Assembly (NCBI RefSeq): GCF_001010805.1
Contig: NZ_CP011477.1
Location: 682,001 to 746,000 of the forward strand
DNA length: 64,000 nucleotides
Direction: 5' to 3'
Origin: Spongiibacter sp. IMCC21906
Lineage (GTDB): Bacteria > Pseudomonadota > Gammaproteobacteria > Pseudomonadales > Spongiibacteraceae
Positions 44,070-52,844 of the stretch are shown here, one piece after another. Position 1 is the first letter of the stretch. The number at the start of each line of letters is the position of its first letter. The notes under the pieces are model-generated. The model did not search any database, was not told the origin of the DNA, and saw nothing but the letters and a program-made list of their open reading frames with translations. A program made the translations under genes and the position numbers.

Positions 44070-46280
44070 ATGAAGAATAGTTCAACGTTGGTGCTCGGCA
44101 CTTCAAAGTTTTCATTGCGGTACATTTTGGCACTGCCTAGTGTCATTCTTCTGGGGTTGGGCGCTAGCAGCACTTACGCTGCTGGCGGTGCGGCCAGTGC
44201 CATGATGGAAGAGGTTGTCGTTACGGCTCGTAAGAAAGGGGTGGAAGATGTACAAGACGTTCCATTAACCCTTAAGGCCTTTGGTGAGAGTCAGCTTGAA
44301 GCGCTTAATTTCAAGAATATTAGTTCTCTGGGATTTACCATTCCCAATGTGGCATTAGATACCAATGGTGCCACAGTCGGTTTTCAAAACTTTGCGATTC
44401 GTGGTTTGGGTGTGAATAGCGGTAGCCCATCTATTGATCCCACTGTCGGTGTGTTTATAGATGGTGTTTATTTAGGGACTAACGCCGGTGTCTTGCTGGA
44501 TAACTTTGATTTAGAAGCGGTAGAAGTGCTGCGGGGTCCGCAAGGGGTGCTGTTTGGTCGTAATGTGACGGGTGGCGCTGTTTTGGTAAGAACCAAGCGG
44601 CCGACGGATGAGTTTAGCTTTGATGCGCGTTTTACTGCAGAGACGGGTTTGCAGACTACGTCTGATTTCACAGTGTCTGGCCCACTTGGAGAGAGTGGCT
44701 GGAAGGGCAAGCTGGCCATGTATTATACCGATGACGATGGCTGGTATACCAACGACTTTGATGGCTCTGATCACGGTGCCGCACACCAGTTAACCGTGCG
44801 TCCGGCATTAGCTTGGGATATCAATGACGATGCAGAGTTGTTGATTCGATATGAACATACCACTGCCGCCAGTGATGGTTCTATTGGTCAAAACCGCGCA
44901 CTGTTTGATCGTGATAGCTTTGACTTTGCGATGAATGAATCAGGTTTTAGTGAGCTGGAAGTGGACGGTCTTACCACCGAGCTTAACTGGAACGTGGGCT
45001 TTGGTACCTTTACCAATATCCTCGCTTGGCGTGAGCTGACTAATGATGCCTTGGGCGATATTGATAGCACGCCTATGACATCTTTCCATTTTTATCAAAT
45101 TACCGAACAAGAGCAGTTCAGTAATGAGTTTCGTTTTACCGGTAGCTTTGGTGACTTTGATGTGACCAGTGGTCTTTATTACTTTACCCAGTCACTGCTG
45201 TATATCGAAGAGCGGATACTGGCTGGCGGGGATGTGATTCGCGGCGGTGGCGGCGAAGGTGATACCGATGTGCTGGGGATTTTTAATTCGGTAGATTGGC
45301 ATGTAAATGATAAGTTGACCTTGAACTTTGGTCTGCGCTACACCGAAGAAGAAAAAGACGTCGATATCGGTACAATTAGAACGGATGGGGGAAGTTACGC
45401 GAGTCGGGACTTTATACCAGACTTTAACGACGATGAATCATGGCATGACCTTTCGCCCCGCATTGGTTTTCAGTACTTTGTAAATGATGATATCAATCTG
45501 TACGGTGCGTTTTCCCGGGGTTTCCGTAGTGGCGGTTATAACTTCCGTTCTACTGTACCTGGTGCACCTCCTGGACCTTTTGACTCGGAAGAGCAGGATT
45601 CATTTGAGCTTGGCCTTAAGTCCAAGTTCTTGGGTGGCCGGGGCCAATTGAATGCAGCGATTTTTCACAATACGATCAAAGATATTCAGCGTGAAGTTCA
45701 GGTGCCTATCGAAGGCGCGGGTATTGCGCAGCTTATTCAAAATGTCGGCGAAGTTGAGATTCAAGGTATTGAGTTAGATGGGCAGGTGGCTATTACAGAC
45801 TACATCATCGTTGGTGGTTTCGTGGGTTATCTAGACGATCAATACAAGTCGCTACGTTTTGATATTGATGGTGATGGCGAGATAAACTCAAAAGATAAAA
45901 ACTTGCATTTGCCACGAGCGTCCAAACTGACTTATGGCGCACATGTAATAGTCGATACGCCGGTGAAAAATTTCGGTATGGTGTCTTCACGCTTGTCTTA
46001 TAGCCACCGAGATAAAGCCTATCACTTAGAAAATAATTTGGGGTATTACAACCCGGTAGATATGTTGGATCTCAATATTTCTATCCTCCCTGATGACAGC
46101 AAGTTCCGCTATGCAATTTTTGCGAGAAACTTGTTAGACGAAGTGAACAGCACCAACGATTCATTGCTGCCGGATATTGAAAGCTTTGGTGGTGATGGCG
46201 ATGGTCCGCTACCCACTCCCAGTTTTACCTCCTTTAACGAAGGTCGGGTGATTGGTGTAGAAGTTCGGTATCAATTTTAA
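44070..46280 (+). CDS. TonB-dependent outer-membrane receptor
   Basis: A 736-residue receptor with a signal peptide (to about Ala38), TonB box EEVVVTAR (residues 47-54), a plug domain (IRGLGVNSGSPSIDPTVGVFIDGVYLG, then EVLRGPQGVLFGRNVTGGAV) and a 22-strand barrel ending in the aromatic residue of VEVRYQF. It imports a substrate across the outer membrane using TonB energy. The plug is of the type common in marine and sphingomonad catabolic receptors rather than siderophore receptors. ATG 44070 is preferred over GTG 44061 because GGTGA lies at proper spacing. Confidence 0.92.
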   Translation: MKNSSTLVLGTSKFSLRYILALPSVILLGLGASSTYAAGGAASAMMEEVVVTARKKGVEDVQDVPLTLKAFGESQLEALNFKNISSLGFTIPNVALDTNGATVGFQNFAIRGLGVNSGSPSIDPTVGVFIDGVYLGTNAGVLLDNFDLEAVEVLRGPQGVLFGRNVTGGAVLVRTKRPTDEFSFDARFTAETGLQTTSDFTVSGPLGESGWKGKLAMYYTDDDGWYTNDFDGSDHGAAHQLTVRPALAWDINDDAELLIRYEHTTAASDGSIGQNRALFDRDSFDFAMNESGFSELEVDGLTTELNWNVGFGTFTNILAWRELTNDALGDIDSTPMTSFHFYQITEQEQFSNEFRFTGSFGDFDVTSGLYYFTQSLLYIEERILAGGDVIRGGGGEGDTDVLGIFNSVDWHVNDKLTLNFGLRYTEEEKDVDIGTIRTDGGSYASRDFIPDFNDDESWHDLSPRIGFQYFVNDDINLYGAFSRGFRSGGYNFRSTVPGAPPGPFDSEEQDSFELGLKSKFLGGRGQLNAAIFHNTIKDIQREVQVPIEGAGIAQLIQNVGEVEIQGIELDGQVAITDYIIVGGFVGYLDDQYKSLRFDIDGDGEINSKDKNLHLPRASKLTYGAHVIVDTPVKNFGMVSSRLSYSHRDKAYHLENNLGYYNPVDMLDLNISILPDDSKFRYAIFARNLLDEVNSTNDSLLPDIESFGGDGDGPLPTPSFTSFNEGRVIGVEVRYQF

Positions 46281-46316
46281 TAAACAATAACAGTTCAAGC
46301 TTAAAAGGTGATCGAC

Positions 46317-47960
46317 ATGGCGCAGACGTTTCCGTTAACGCAATCCTATTGGCAAGCGGATAAATCTGAGGATTTATGGGAATTAACGATGGGAGATTTG
46401 CTGCGAAAAGCCGCAGCTGAATGCCCGGATCGTGTCGCCTTGGTCGATGGTGTCGCTGATATACATCAGCGACGTCGCTGGACATATCGAGAACTGTTGG
46501 CAACCGCTGAAGCGCTTGCCCGGTCGCTGCTTACAGAGTTTGACGTGGGTGACCGGGTTGCCATCATCTCTGCTAACAGTGCGGAATGGATTTTGTTACA
46601 GCATGCCATGAGTTTGGCGGGGATTGTTTTGGTTTCTGTTAATCCTGCCTATGGTGAGCAGGAAGTAGAAACGATTTTAAGTCGCTGTGGTGCCAAGGGT
46701 GTTTTCTATCAGCCGGAATACCGGGGCCGAAACCTTGGTGATTTATTGAAAAAGGTGGGTGAGAAGCATCCCTGCTTGTGTTTTTCTATGGAAGAGCTGG
46801 AAGGCTTTGCAGGCAAGGCCGATGGGTCTGTGGCGCTGCCTGAAATCCGCCCTGAATCTATTTTACAAATTCAGTTTACCTCAGGTACTACCGGTGTCCC
46901 CAAAGGGGCTTGCTTGCATCATCTTGGCGCGGTTAATACCTCGCGCTTTGTGGCAAAGCGGGCGGGGTTTCCTCCCGGTGGGGTTTGTGTGAATGCCATG
47001 CCTATGTTTCATATTGCCGGTACGGTGGTGACCTCCTTGGGAACGCTGTCTCAGCAGGGCACCTACGTTATTGTGCCGGGCTTTGAGCCAGAGTTAATAC
47101 TGGATTTATTTGAGACCGAGAAAGGCAATATCTCATTGCTGGTGCCGACCATGATTTTGGCGATGATGGAGAGTCCGTCATTTTCCAAGCGCAATCTTTC
47201 TTCGGTAACGACGCTGCTTACTGGCGCTGCCGATGTACCGAAAGAGTTGGTATACCGCACGAAAGAGGCTTTTGACTGTAATCTGGTTATCTTATTTGGC
47301 CAAACCGAAGTGAATGGCGTTGTGAGTCAAACTCGGGTTGAGGATACGGCAGAAGATCAAAGCAGCACATTAGGTTTGCCTCTTCCCCATGCCGAGGTTT
47401 GCATCAGCGATCCTGAAACGGGAGAGATACAGCCTATTGGTGAACCCGGCGAAATTTATGTTCGGGGCTATCAGAATATGCATGGTTACTTTAATGCCGA
47501 GGAAGCCACCCAAAAAACCATTCGTGAAGACGGCTGGCTTTGTACTGGCGATGCCGGAATTATGGACGAGCGGGGCTATATTAAAATTACCGGTCGTTTG
47601 AAAGATATGATTATTCGCGGTGGTATGAATATATATCCCCGTGAAATTGAAGAAGTGCTGTTTAATCACCCCGCAGTGAATCAGGCCAGCGTTATCGGTA
47701 TTCCCGATCCGTATTGGGGCGAGGTGATTGCGGCGGTGATTATTCCTGAAAAAGGGTTGGCAGTGCCTGGCTTTGATGAGCTGTTCGCCTATTGTCGGGC
47801 GCATTTGTCACCCCATAAATCACCTATAAAATGGGCTGTTGTCGAAGAGTTCCCGTTGACACCAACTGGAAAAGTGCAGAAGTTTGCTTTGCGTGATGCC
47901 GTCACCAAGGGTGATTTAACACTGCAGGATATCGATAAAAAAGCAGCGGTGAAGTCGTAA
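46317..47960 (+). CDS. AMP-dependent acyl-CoA synthetase (FadD-like)
   Basis: A 547-residue ANL-superfamily ligase. The P-loop is FTSGTTGVPKG; the hinge and adenylate motifs are GWLCTGDAGIMDERGYIKITGR and GGMNIYPREIEE; the catalytic lysine lies in LTPTGKVQKF. It forms acyl-AMP and then acyl-CoA, providing the CoA ester that CoA-dependent enzymes of the 48-52 kb operon would need. The start follows AAGGTGA. Third gene of the operon. Confidence 0.9.
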   Translation: MAQTFPLTQSYWQADKSEDLWELTMGDLLRKAAAECPDRVALVDGVADIHQRRRWTYRELLATAEALARSLLTEFDVGDRVAIISANSAEWILLQHAMSLAGIVLVSVNPAYGEQEVETILSRCGAKGVFYQPEYRGRNLGDLLKKVGEKHPCLCFSMEELEGFAGKADGSVALPEIRPESILQIQFTSGTTGVPKGACLHHLGAVNTSRFVAKRAGFPPGGVCVNAMPMFHIAGTVVTSLGTLSQQGTYVIVPGFEPELILDLFETEKGNISLLVPTMILAMMESPSFSKRNLSSVTTLLTGAADVPKELVYRTKEAFDCNLVILFGQTEVNGVVSQTRVEDTAEDQSSTLGLPLPHAEVCISDPETGEIQPIGEPGEIYVRGYQNMHGYFNAEEATQKTIREDGWLCTGDAGIMDERGYIKITGRLKDMIIRGGMNIYPREIEEVLFNHPAVNQASVIGIPDPYWGEVIAAVIIPEKGLAVPGFDELFAYCRAHLSPHKSPIKWAVVEEFPLTPTGKVQKFALRDAVTKGDLTLQDIDKKAAVKS

Positions 47961-48041
47961 ATCGTAAATGTGACTAAATGGCATCGGCGCGTTTCCTGCT
48001 GCTTGTGATAATATTTGCGCTTGCGTAGTAAGGAGCACCAA

Positions 48042-48746
48042 GTGGCGGAAAAGAAGTTAAGTAGTAATACCCGGATGTCCAAGGATGAGCGGGTTGCCAG
48101 TATTTTGCTGAAGGCGAAGCAGCATCTTCGGCAGGTAGGACATGAAAATTTTTCGCCCGTTGAAGTGGCTCAGGATTGTGGCGTGTCAGAAGCGACAATC
48201 TATCGCTATTTTGCCAGCAAGCAGGACTTGCTGGTGAGGGTGGCAGAATTCTGGGTTGAGGAGCTGCTGGCAGGATCGCCAGTACTGAATAAGAACGACA
48301 GTATTTATGACCGTCTTCGTCAGGTCGTGCGGTATAGCCTTTGGGTTATTCATTCCGAGCCCGCTTTGTCCAAATTTGTACTTATCGTAATCCGGCGTGA
48401 GCCGGGCTTCCGAGCCTCCCGAATCTACTCGCTTAATAAGCGTTTTACCTCAAACACCACGCTTGTTGTTCAAGAAGCGATTGACCAAGGGGTCTTTCGC
48501 AATGATGTGCCTCCGACTATGGTCCGCAATATGATCTTTGGCACCATTGAGCACGAGGTGTGGTCTTATCTTTTGGCCGACGGTGATTTTTCCTTGGATG
48601 AGTCAGCCAGGCTGATCGCCGATATTGTTTTTAAGGGTTTGGCGGTAGAGCCAACGATAAATGTCGAGACTTTCAATCGTTCCTTAGAGGCGATTGAAAA
48701 AGGGGTTAGAGATATAGACGCCGCGGTTGCTAAGCTGCGAGATTAG
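48042..48746 (+). CDS. TetR-family transcriptional repressor
   Basis: A 234-residue TetR protein: helix-turn-helix FSPVEVAQDCGVSEATIYRYFASKQDLLVRV near the N-terminus and a ligand-binding alpha-helical C-terminal part. The start is GTG 48042 behind AAGGAG. Last gene of the operon from 43.1 kb and convergent with the reductase-like operon. Palindromes of the same family in both promoters make it the obvious candidate repressor of both, presumably released by a CoA ester or the substrate (inferred). Confidence 0.88.
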   Translation: MAEKKLSSNTRMSKDERVASILLKAKQHLRQVGHENFSPVEVAQDCGVSEATIYRYFASKQDLLVRVAEFWVEELLAGSPVLNKNDSIYDRLRQVVRYSLWVIHSEPALSKFVLIVIRREPGFRASRIYSLNKRFTSNTTLVVQEAIDQGVFRNDVPPTMVRNMIFGTIEHEVWSYLLADGDFSLDESARLIADIVFKGLAVEPTINVETFNRSLEAIEKGVRDIDAAVAKLRD

Positions 48747-48780
48747 CCTTGGTGTAGTGCTCGCGGCGGCGACTTGGGTG

Positions 48781-49680
48781 CTATAAATCGCACTTAATAC
48801 AGTCGGGTACGCTGCGATTTTGAGGCTTAAACGCAGCTTCTACTTTGCTTTCCAGCGCGTCTATTTTTGCGGGATCATATTCAGTGACTTGGCGACCCGT
48901 GGATAACTCCAACGCTAGCAAGGCTGCGCCGTAGGCACCCATAATTTGAGGATCATGGGGAACCTGCATGGGCTGTTTTAATGCGGTTTCCAAAAAATGC
49001 ACCGCTGCAGGGTTTTTGGCTACGCCCCCCGTCATGATAATGGAATCCCGTTTTCCGACTTGTGCAACCAGGCCCAAGGCTCGATGGGCAATGGCGCGAT
49101 GTACCGAGGCTGCCACATCGGCGGGATCTGCCCCTTCTGCCAGTAGCGATATAATCTCGGTCTCTGCAAAGGTGGCGCACATGGTGCTCACTTCCAAATC
49201 CTTGCCGCCTTGCATGGCTAATGCACCAACGTCACTAATATCACATTCCAATGCCCGGGCCAGTACTTCATAAAAGCGGCCCGTGCCGCTGGCGCAGCGA
49301 TCATTCATGGCAAAGTTATCTACCAGGCCTTGTTCATCCAGGGCGATGACTTTGCTGTCTTGGCCGCCAATATCGATAACCAGTTTTGCATCGGGAAATA
49401 GCGCAGCCACGCCTCGGGCGTGGCAGGTGATTTCCGTAAAAGTGCGGCCGACACCGGGCACCAGCCGCCGACCATACCCTGTGCCAATAATATAGCTAAG
49501 GTCTTGCTGGCTAATGCCCGCGCTGTCAAGGGCGCTCTCCACGGCCTGCTCCATACCCCGTCGACTGACCGCGCCCATCTGTACAATGCGAGCGCTCAGG
49601 ACTTTGGCGTTGTCGTCCAGTATCACCGCTTTAGCGGTGGTGGAGCCAAGGTCGACACCCATAAAATACGCGGTGCTCAT
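48781..49680 (-). CDS. ATP-dependent activase of a 2-hydroxyacyl-CoA dehydratase / benzoyl-CoA reductase system
   Basis: A 299-residue ASKHA-fold ATPase (HgdC/BcrA-BadG family). Phosphate loops GVDLGSTTAK (from Gly8) and IDIGGQDSK; adenosine motif TGGVAKN; Cys129 (in MNDRCASGTG) and Cys168 (in STMCATF) are the two cysteines that hold the inter-subunit [4Fe-4S] cluster in HgdC. It hydrolyses ATP to inject a low-potential electron into the partner enzyme. Only one activase gene is present, so a homodimer is expected, as in 2-hydroxyacyl-CoA dehydratases and unlike BcrAD. Start at 49680 has AAGGAATC upstream; 49 bp after the B-type subunit. Confidence 0.92.
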   Translation of the reverse strand: MSTAYFMGVDLGSTTAKAVILDDNAKVLSARIVQMGAVSRRGMEQAVESALDSAGISQQDLSYIIGTGYGRRLVPGVGRTFTEITCHARGVAALFPDAKLVIDIGGQDSKVIALDEQGLVDNFAMNDRCASGTGRFYEVLARALECDISDVGALAMQGGKDLEVSTMCATFAETEIISLLAEGADPADVAASVHRAIAHRALGLVAQVGKRDSIIMTGGVAKNPAAVHFLETALKQPMQVPHDPQIMGAYGAALLALELSTGRQVTEYDPAKIDALESKVEAAFKPQNRSVPDCIKCDL

Positions 49681-49729
49681 AGTAGATTCCTTTTGTTCTG
49701 GCGCGGGTCCCGGAGTGTGGTTAGACGGC

Positions 49730-51073
49730 TTAGGCCGAAGCAATAAAGTCTCGAGACCGGCGCACGTCAATGGTTTCTAACATGGCTTCTAAGCGGCTTT
49801 CCAGCAGTTCGCCTTTGTAAAAAGATTCATCGGCCACATCGCCTTCAAAGAAGATAGATGGTATGCCCATTTCTTTTTGCATGGCGCGGGCCAGCATTTG
49901 CTGGGGACCGGTAAAGGCGCGACAGGTACGGGTGGAGTGGAAGACAATGCCGTCCAGGCCGTAAAACTCGCAGTCGTTTTTAGTGAATTCTTTAATGGTC
50001 TGAAAGCCGTGGTTAGTCGGGCACAGCAAATAATGTTGAGCCATGCCGCGGATTGGGTCATCGGTATCTATTAGCTGGGGCTCTTGCCAAAAGGCGTTGT
50101 GGGTGTAGCGCCCGGCAACAATGGCGACCTTGCGTTCGGCAAACACTCTGGCAAGGGTGCCCAGTTTGTTCCAGTTCATAATGCCGTCAAAGTAGAGCCG
50201 ATATTTTTCATCTTTAATCGCGCTCTCGTTATTCGCGACACGGGCAGCCACTTCGTCGCGGATATTGCTGAAGTACTCCACCAACTCAGGGCCTGCAGGC
50301 AAAAAGTTAATATGGGCAACGCTGGCAATCCAGTCCCAAAAGGTCGCGGGTGCGGGCTTGTTGGCACACATGGCCATGGCTTCCCGGCGGATTTCCGAGG
50401 CTTGTTTAATGTAGGTCATGCCTTCGCGCAGAGCGTCCCAGTCAAAAGGTCGGCCAGTTTGTCCTTCGATAAAATCAATCAGTTTGTAAAGTTGGTCGGC
50501 CACATAATCAGAGGCCTCTTCCCACTCTTTGCCTTTTAGATAGCCAGCGTCGTCGCCGTTGCCCCAGAGATAGGGCAGCGACACATTAAAAATGGGCGTG
50601 TCTTTACCCAGTACCCGGTGGGTAATGTCATCCCATTGCTGGCCGGTGCTGCAACCGGCATAGCAATTAACAATAAAGTTGGGCATCGGGAGGCGGCTGG
50701 CGAGATCATCGCGGTCGGCCTCATCAACTATTCCTTGCTTGGACTTCTCTCTGGCCTGTTTGGCTAGCAGTGCTGTTCCTAAATGGGTGCGGGCGTAAGA
50801 GCATAGTTCGCCCACATAGCCGTATTCCTGGGCCGCTAGTTGAGCAGATTTTTCCAGTTTTTGTGCAGAAAGGCGGGCGGCAAAGGCTTCGCCGTGGGCC
50901 CATTCAAGCCCCGCTGCCTGAAAAATGGGGTTTAAGGCCGCGCCGTTGTACCACACCAGTTGGGCGTCGCGCTCATTGGCAGAAAAAATACGATCCCAGT
51001 AATCGCTGATCATATGGCGTCCAGCATCGTTGCTTTTTAAGCGGTTTACACTGCTTTGTGTTGGCTTGCTCAT
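49730..51073 (-). CDS. Benzoyl-CoA reductase subunit B / 2-hydroxyacyl-CoA dehydratase subunit-like protein
   Basis: A 447-residue protein of the HgdB/BcrB family. Candidate cluster-ligand cysteines are Cys137 and Cys141 (VNCYAGCSTGQQWDD) and Cys384 (STRTCRAFTGPQQMLA). Partners with the downstream activase and the C-type subunit to do one-electron (ketyl-radical) chemistry on a CoA ester: dehydration of a 2-hydroxyacyl-CoA or ATP-driven ring reduction. Which of the two cannot be told from sequence alone. Its ATG shares a base with the preceding stop (TAATG). Confidence 0.88.
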   Translation of the reverse strand: MSKPTQSSVNRLKSNDAGRHMISDYWDRIFSANERDAQLVWYNGAALNPIFQAAGLEWAHGEAFAARLSAQKLEKSAQLAAQEYGYVGELCSYARTHLGTALLAKQAREKSKQGIVDEADRDDLASRLPMPNFIVNCYAGCSTGQQWDDITHRVLGKDTPIFNVSLPYLWGNGDDAGYLKGKEWEEASDYVADQLYKLIDFIEGQTGRPFDWDALREGMTYIKQASEIRREAMAMCANKPAPATFWDWIASVAHINFLPAGPELVEYFSNIRDEVAARVANNESAIKDEKYRLYFDGIMNWNKLGTLARVFAERKVAIVAGRYTHNAFWQEPQLIDTDDPIRGMAQHYLLCPTNHGFQTIKEFTKNDCEFYGLDGIVFHSTRTCRAFTGPQQMLARAMQKEMGIPSIFFEGDVADESFYKGELLESRLEAMLETIDVRRSRDFIASA

Positions 51074-52254
51074 TACGCTGACTCCTGAGTAGTTTGGCGG
51101 CTGGGTGATTTACGACGAATTCGTTCGATCATCGCTTCGACCCGGGTGCGAATGGTTTCCACCGGCATGCCTTCGTGTTCGGTTTCGATGAGTAGGTGGG
51201 GAATGTTTTGGCTGTTTAGGGCCTTGCGTAACTCCGGGTAATAAAACATATGGGCTTCGCAGAACTTGGCCATTAGCACAATAACGCCCTCGGCGCCGTT
51301 GTTGTTCAAAACGTTGAGCAGGTAACTGTCCCAGTTCACGGATTTTTGCACGCGGGTCGGGCAGGGAATATTTTCGTTTCTGGCAAAGTACCAGTCTGCC
51401 ATTGCGATTCTGGGGTCTTGTGATTCGTTGATATCGGTAGAGATGTAGCGGGCGCCGGTGTACAGGTCGTCATCGACAATAACCGCGCCGCAGTCTTCGA
51501 GTAAATCAAACAGTTCCACTCGGGGCGCGTGGCAGAAATGGCCAGACAGATGCAGGCGAATGCGATTATCTCGGGGTTTGCTGGCGGCATCAGCCAAAAT
51601 GGTTTCTAGCAGGGCGGTATGTTCGTCTTTGTCCATAATCATGCTGGAGACAATCATGGTTTGCAGTTCTGCGGGGGTGAATTGAGCGTCGCCGTTGCGG
51701 CGTGCCTCAAAAACCTGTCTTAGCAGCTGCCGGTTTCTGTTGTTGGACTTGATGCAGCGCGCCAGAGCTTCATTGCTAATGGCTTGGCCTGTGACACGTT
51801 CGGCTTCGGCTATAAATGCGTCGATTTTTTCCTGCACCTGAACCTTGGTCCAGGAATCGTCCATGGCCGCTATCAGGTGTTCAAAATAAACCGGCTTGTC
51901 AGACAGCATTTCTCGAACCACGTCCACTGACCCCAATAACTGAATGCAGTGATCGGCATTCATAAAGGCGTCAAAAATATCCAGCTGGCCCTTCATGGCT
52001 TGATCCGCAATGCTGCGGGTGTAGCCACAATAGAACTCGGCAAGAATGGTGTTGCCTTCTGAGATGGGCTCTCGGCTATCTTGGATAATGACAGGTAGGG
52101 CGCCCGTGGCGGCAATGATTTCCACGGGGAAATTCATTGGGAAAATGCCAATAATGGGCTTTTGGTGTTTGGCTTTCCACTCGGCGAGATAGGCGTCGGG
52201 GTGGTTTGCGATATTTTCCAGAATTAGAAGCGCATCGGCGCTGTGCTTGCTCAT
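51073..52254 (-). CDS. Benzoyl-CoA reductase subunit C / 2-hydroxyacyl-CoA dehydratase subunit-like protein
   Basis: A 393-residue HgdB/BcrC-family protein. The characteristic N-terminal GIFPMNFPVEIIAATGALPV, candidate cluster cysteine Cys76 (EFYCGYTRS), a His/Cys-rich LSGHFCHAPRVELFD and the conserved MAKFCEAH near the C-terminus are present. Paired with the B-type subunit it forms the catalytic heterodimer with two Fe-S clusters. First gene of the minus-strand operon, starting about 115 bp from the promoter at 52375-52404. Confidence 0.88.
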   Translation of the reverse strand: MSKHSADALLILENIANHPDAYLAEWKAKHQKPIIGIFPMNFPVEIIAATGALPVIIQDSREPISEGNTILAEFYCGYTRSIADQAMKGQLDIFDAFMNADHCIQLLGSVDVVREMLSDKPVYFEHLIAAMDDSWTKVQVQEKIDAFIAEAERVTGQAISNEALARCIKSNNRNRQLLRQVFEARRNGDAQFTPAELQTMIVSSMIMDKDEHTALLETILADAASKPRDNRIRLHLSGHFCHAPRVELFDLLEDCGAVIVDDDLYTGARYISTDINESQDPRIAMADWYFARNENIPCPTRVQKSVNWDSYLLNVLNNNGAEGVIVLMAKFCEAHMFYYPELRKALNSQNIPHLLIETEHEGMPVETIRTRVEAMIERIRRKSPSRQTTQESA

Positions 52255-52374
52255 AAATCGGTTGCTCTTGTTTGTAATGCAGCAGGCGCACCATTTGGGG
52301 CTGCTGTTGCTGGTAGCGCGGCGTTGTGCGAGCAGCTTGCCGAGGCGCTACGCTTGTTTCTCTATGGAAATTTC

Positions 52375-52404
52375 AGATTAGCTGAGTATTGCTCAGCATG
52401 TCAA
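52375..52404 (-). promoter_or_regulatory. Promoter with embedded operator C, reductase-like operon
   Basis: Minus strand: -35 TTGACA (52399-52404), 18-bp spacer TGCTGAGCAATACTCAGC, -10 TAATCT (52375-52380). The spacer contains a 17-bp palindrome (GCTGAG-N5-CTCAGC, plus strand 52381-52397). It matches the promoter of the divergent-end operon at 43091-43120 at 22 of 30 positions with the same geometry. Confidence 0.75.
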
Positions 52405-52503
52405 TAGGCTGTGGGCTTTATTGCATCGGGCCTAATAGTTTGATTTGCTTTGTTACTAATTAAATCTCTTTAAAAACAGTAATTTATCGGTATTTATGTG
52501 TTT

Positions 52504-52533
52504 TTGTATTTGGTGAGCGATGCTCACTAGATT
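52504..52533 (+). promoter_or_regulatory. Operator D, a third TGAGC-N3-GCTCA palindrome
   Basis: GTGAGC-GAT-GCTCAC (52513-52527), perfect six-base arms. Read on the plus strand it sits in the same 18-bp frame between a weak -35 (TTGTAT, 52504-52509) and a -10-like TAGATT (52528-52533). Its centre is 131 bp from operator C. It could be an auxiliary operator for looping or a weak promoter pointing right. Confidence 0.5.
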
Positions 52534-52844
52534 GTTTTTTTAGCGGTTTGAAAAACTGCGGCTTATCTGCAAAGGCCGCTTGTTAGGTGGGAGAAGTATA
52601 GGGGTGAGGGGGAAGAGAAGGGCGGAATAAGTTGAGGTGCCTTGCCAGCAGTGAGCTTGGCAGGGGCTGTCGACAAATGTGTGACTGGGATTGCGCTACT
52701 GACGAACTCTATCGAGAGTTAAGCACCTTGCCAAAGGTTTGCTGCTTGGCGGTTCGGCCTCTGTCGAGGCATAGATGCTGCCTGCTTTTCGCAGGCAGTG
52801 TTAGCGGATAGATTAAGGCAGGCGGTTTGTGCCAAAAGGCTTAT
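52534..52844. other. Hairpin-rich non-coding interval
   Basis: No convincing gene between the reductase-like operon and the Mrp operon. Several hairpins occur in a row: CTTGCCA/TGGCAGG (about 52640-52665), ACTCT-ATCG-AGAGT, GCCTC-TGTC-GAGGC, and CTGCCTGC-TTTTC-GCAGGCAG (52778-52798), the last near the 3' end of the Mrp operon and a possible terminator without U-run. Confidence 0.4.

Noticed and set aside
52677-52811. 44-codon open frame starting MCDWDCATDELYREL, downstream of operator D
   Set aside because: No ribosome-binding site, cysteine-rich tail created by hairpin repeats, and no recognisable family. Kept only as part of the hairpin-rich interval.
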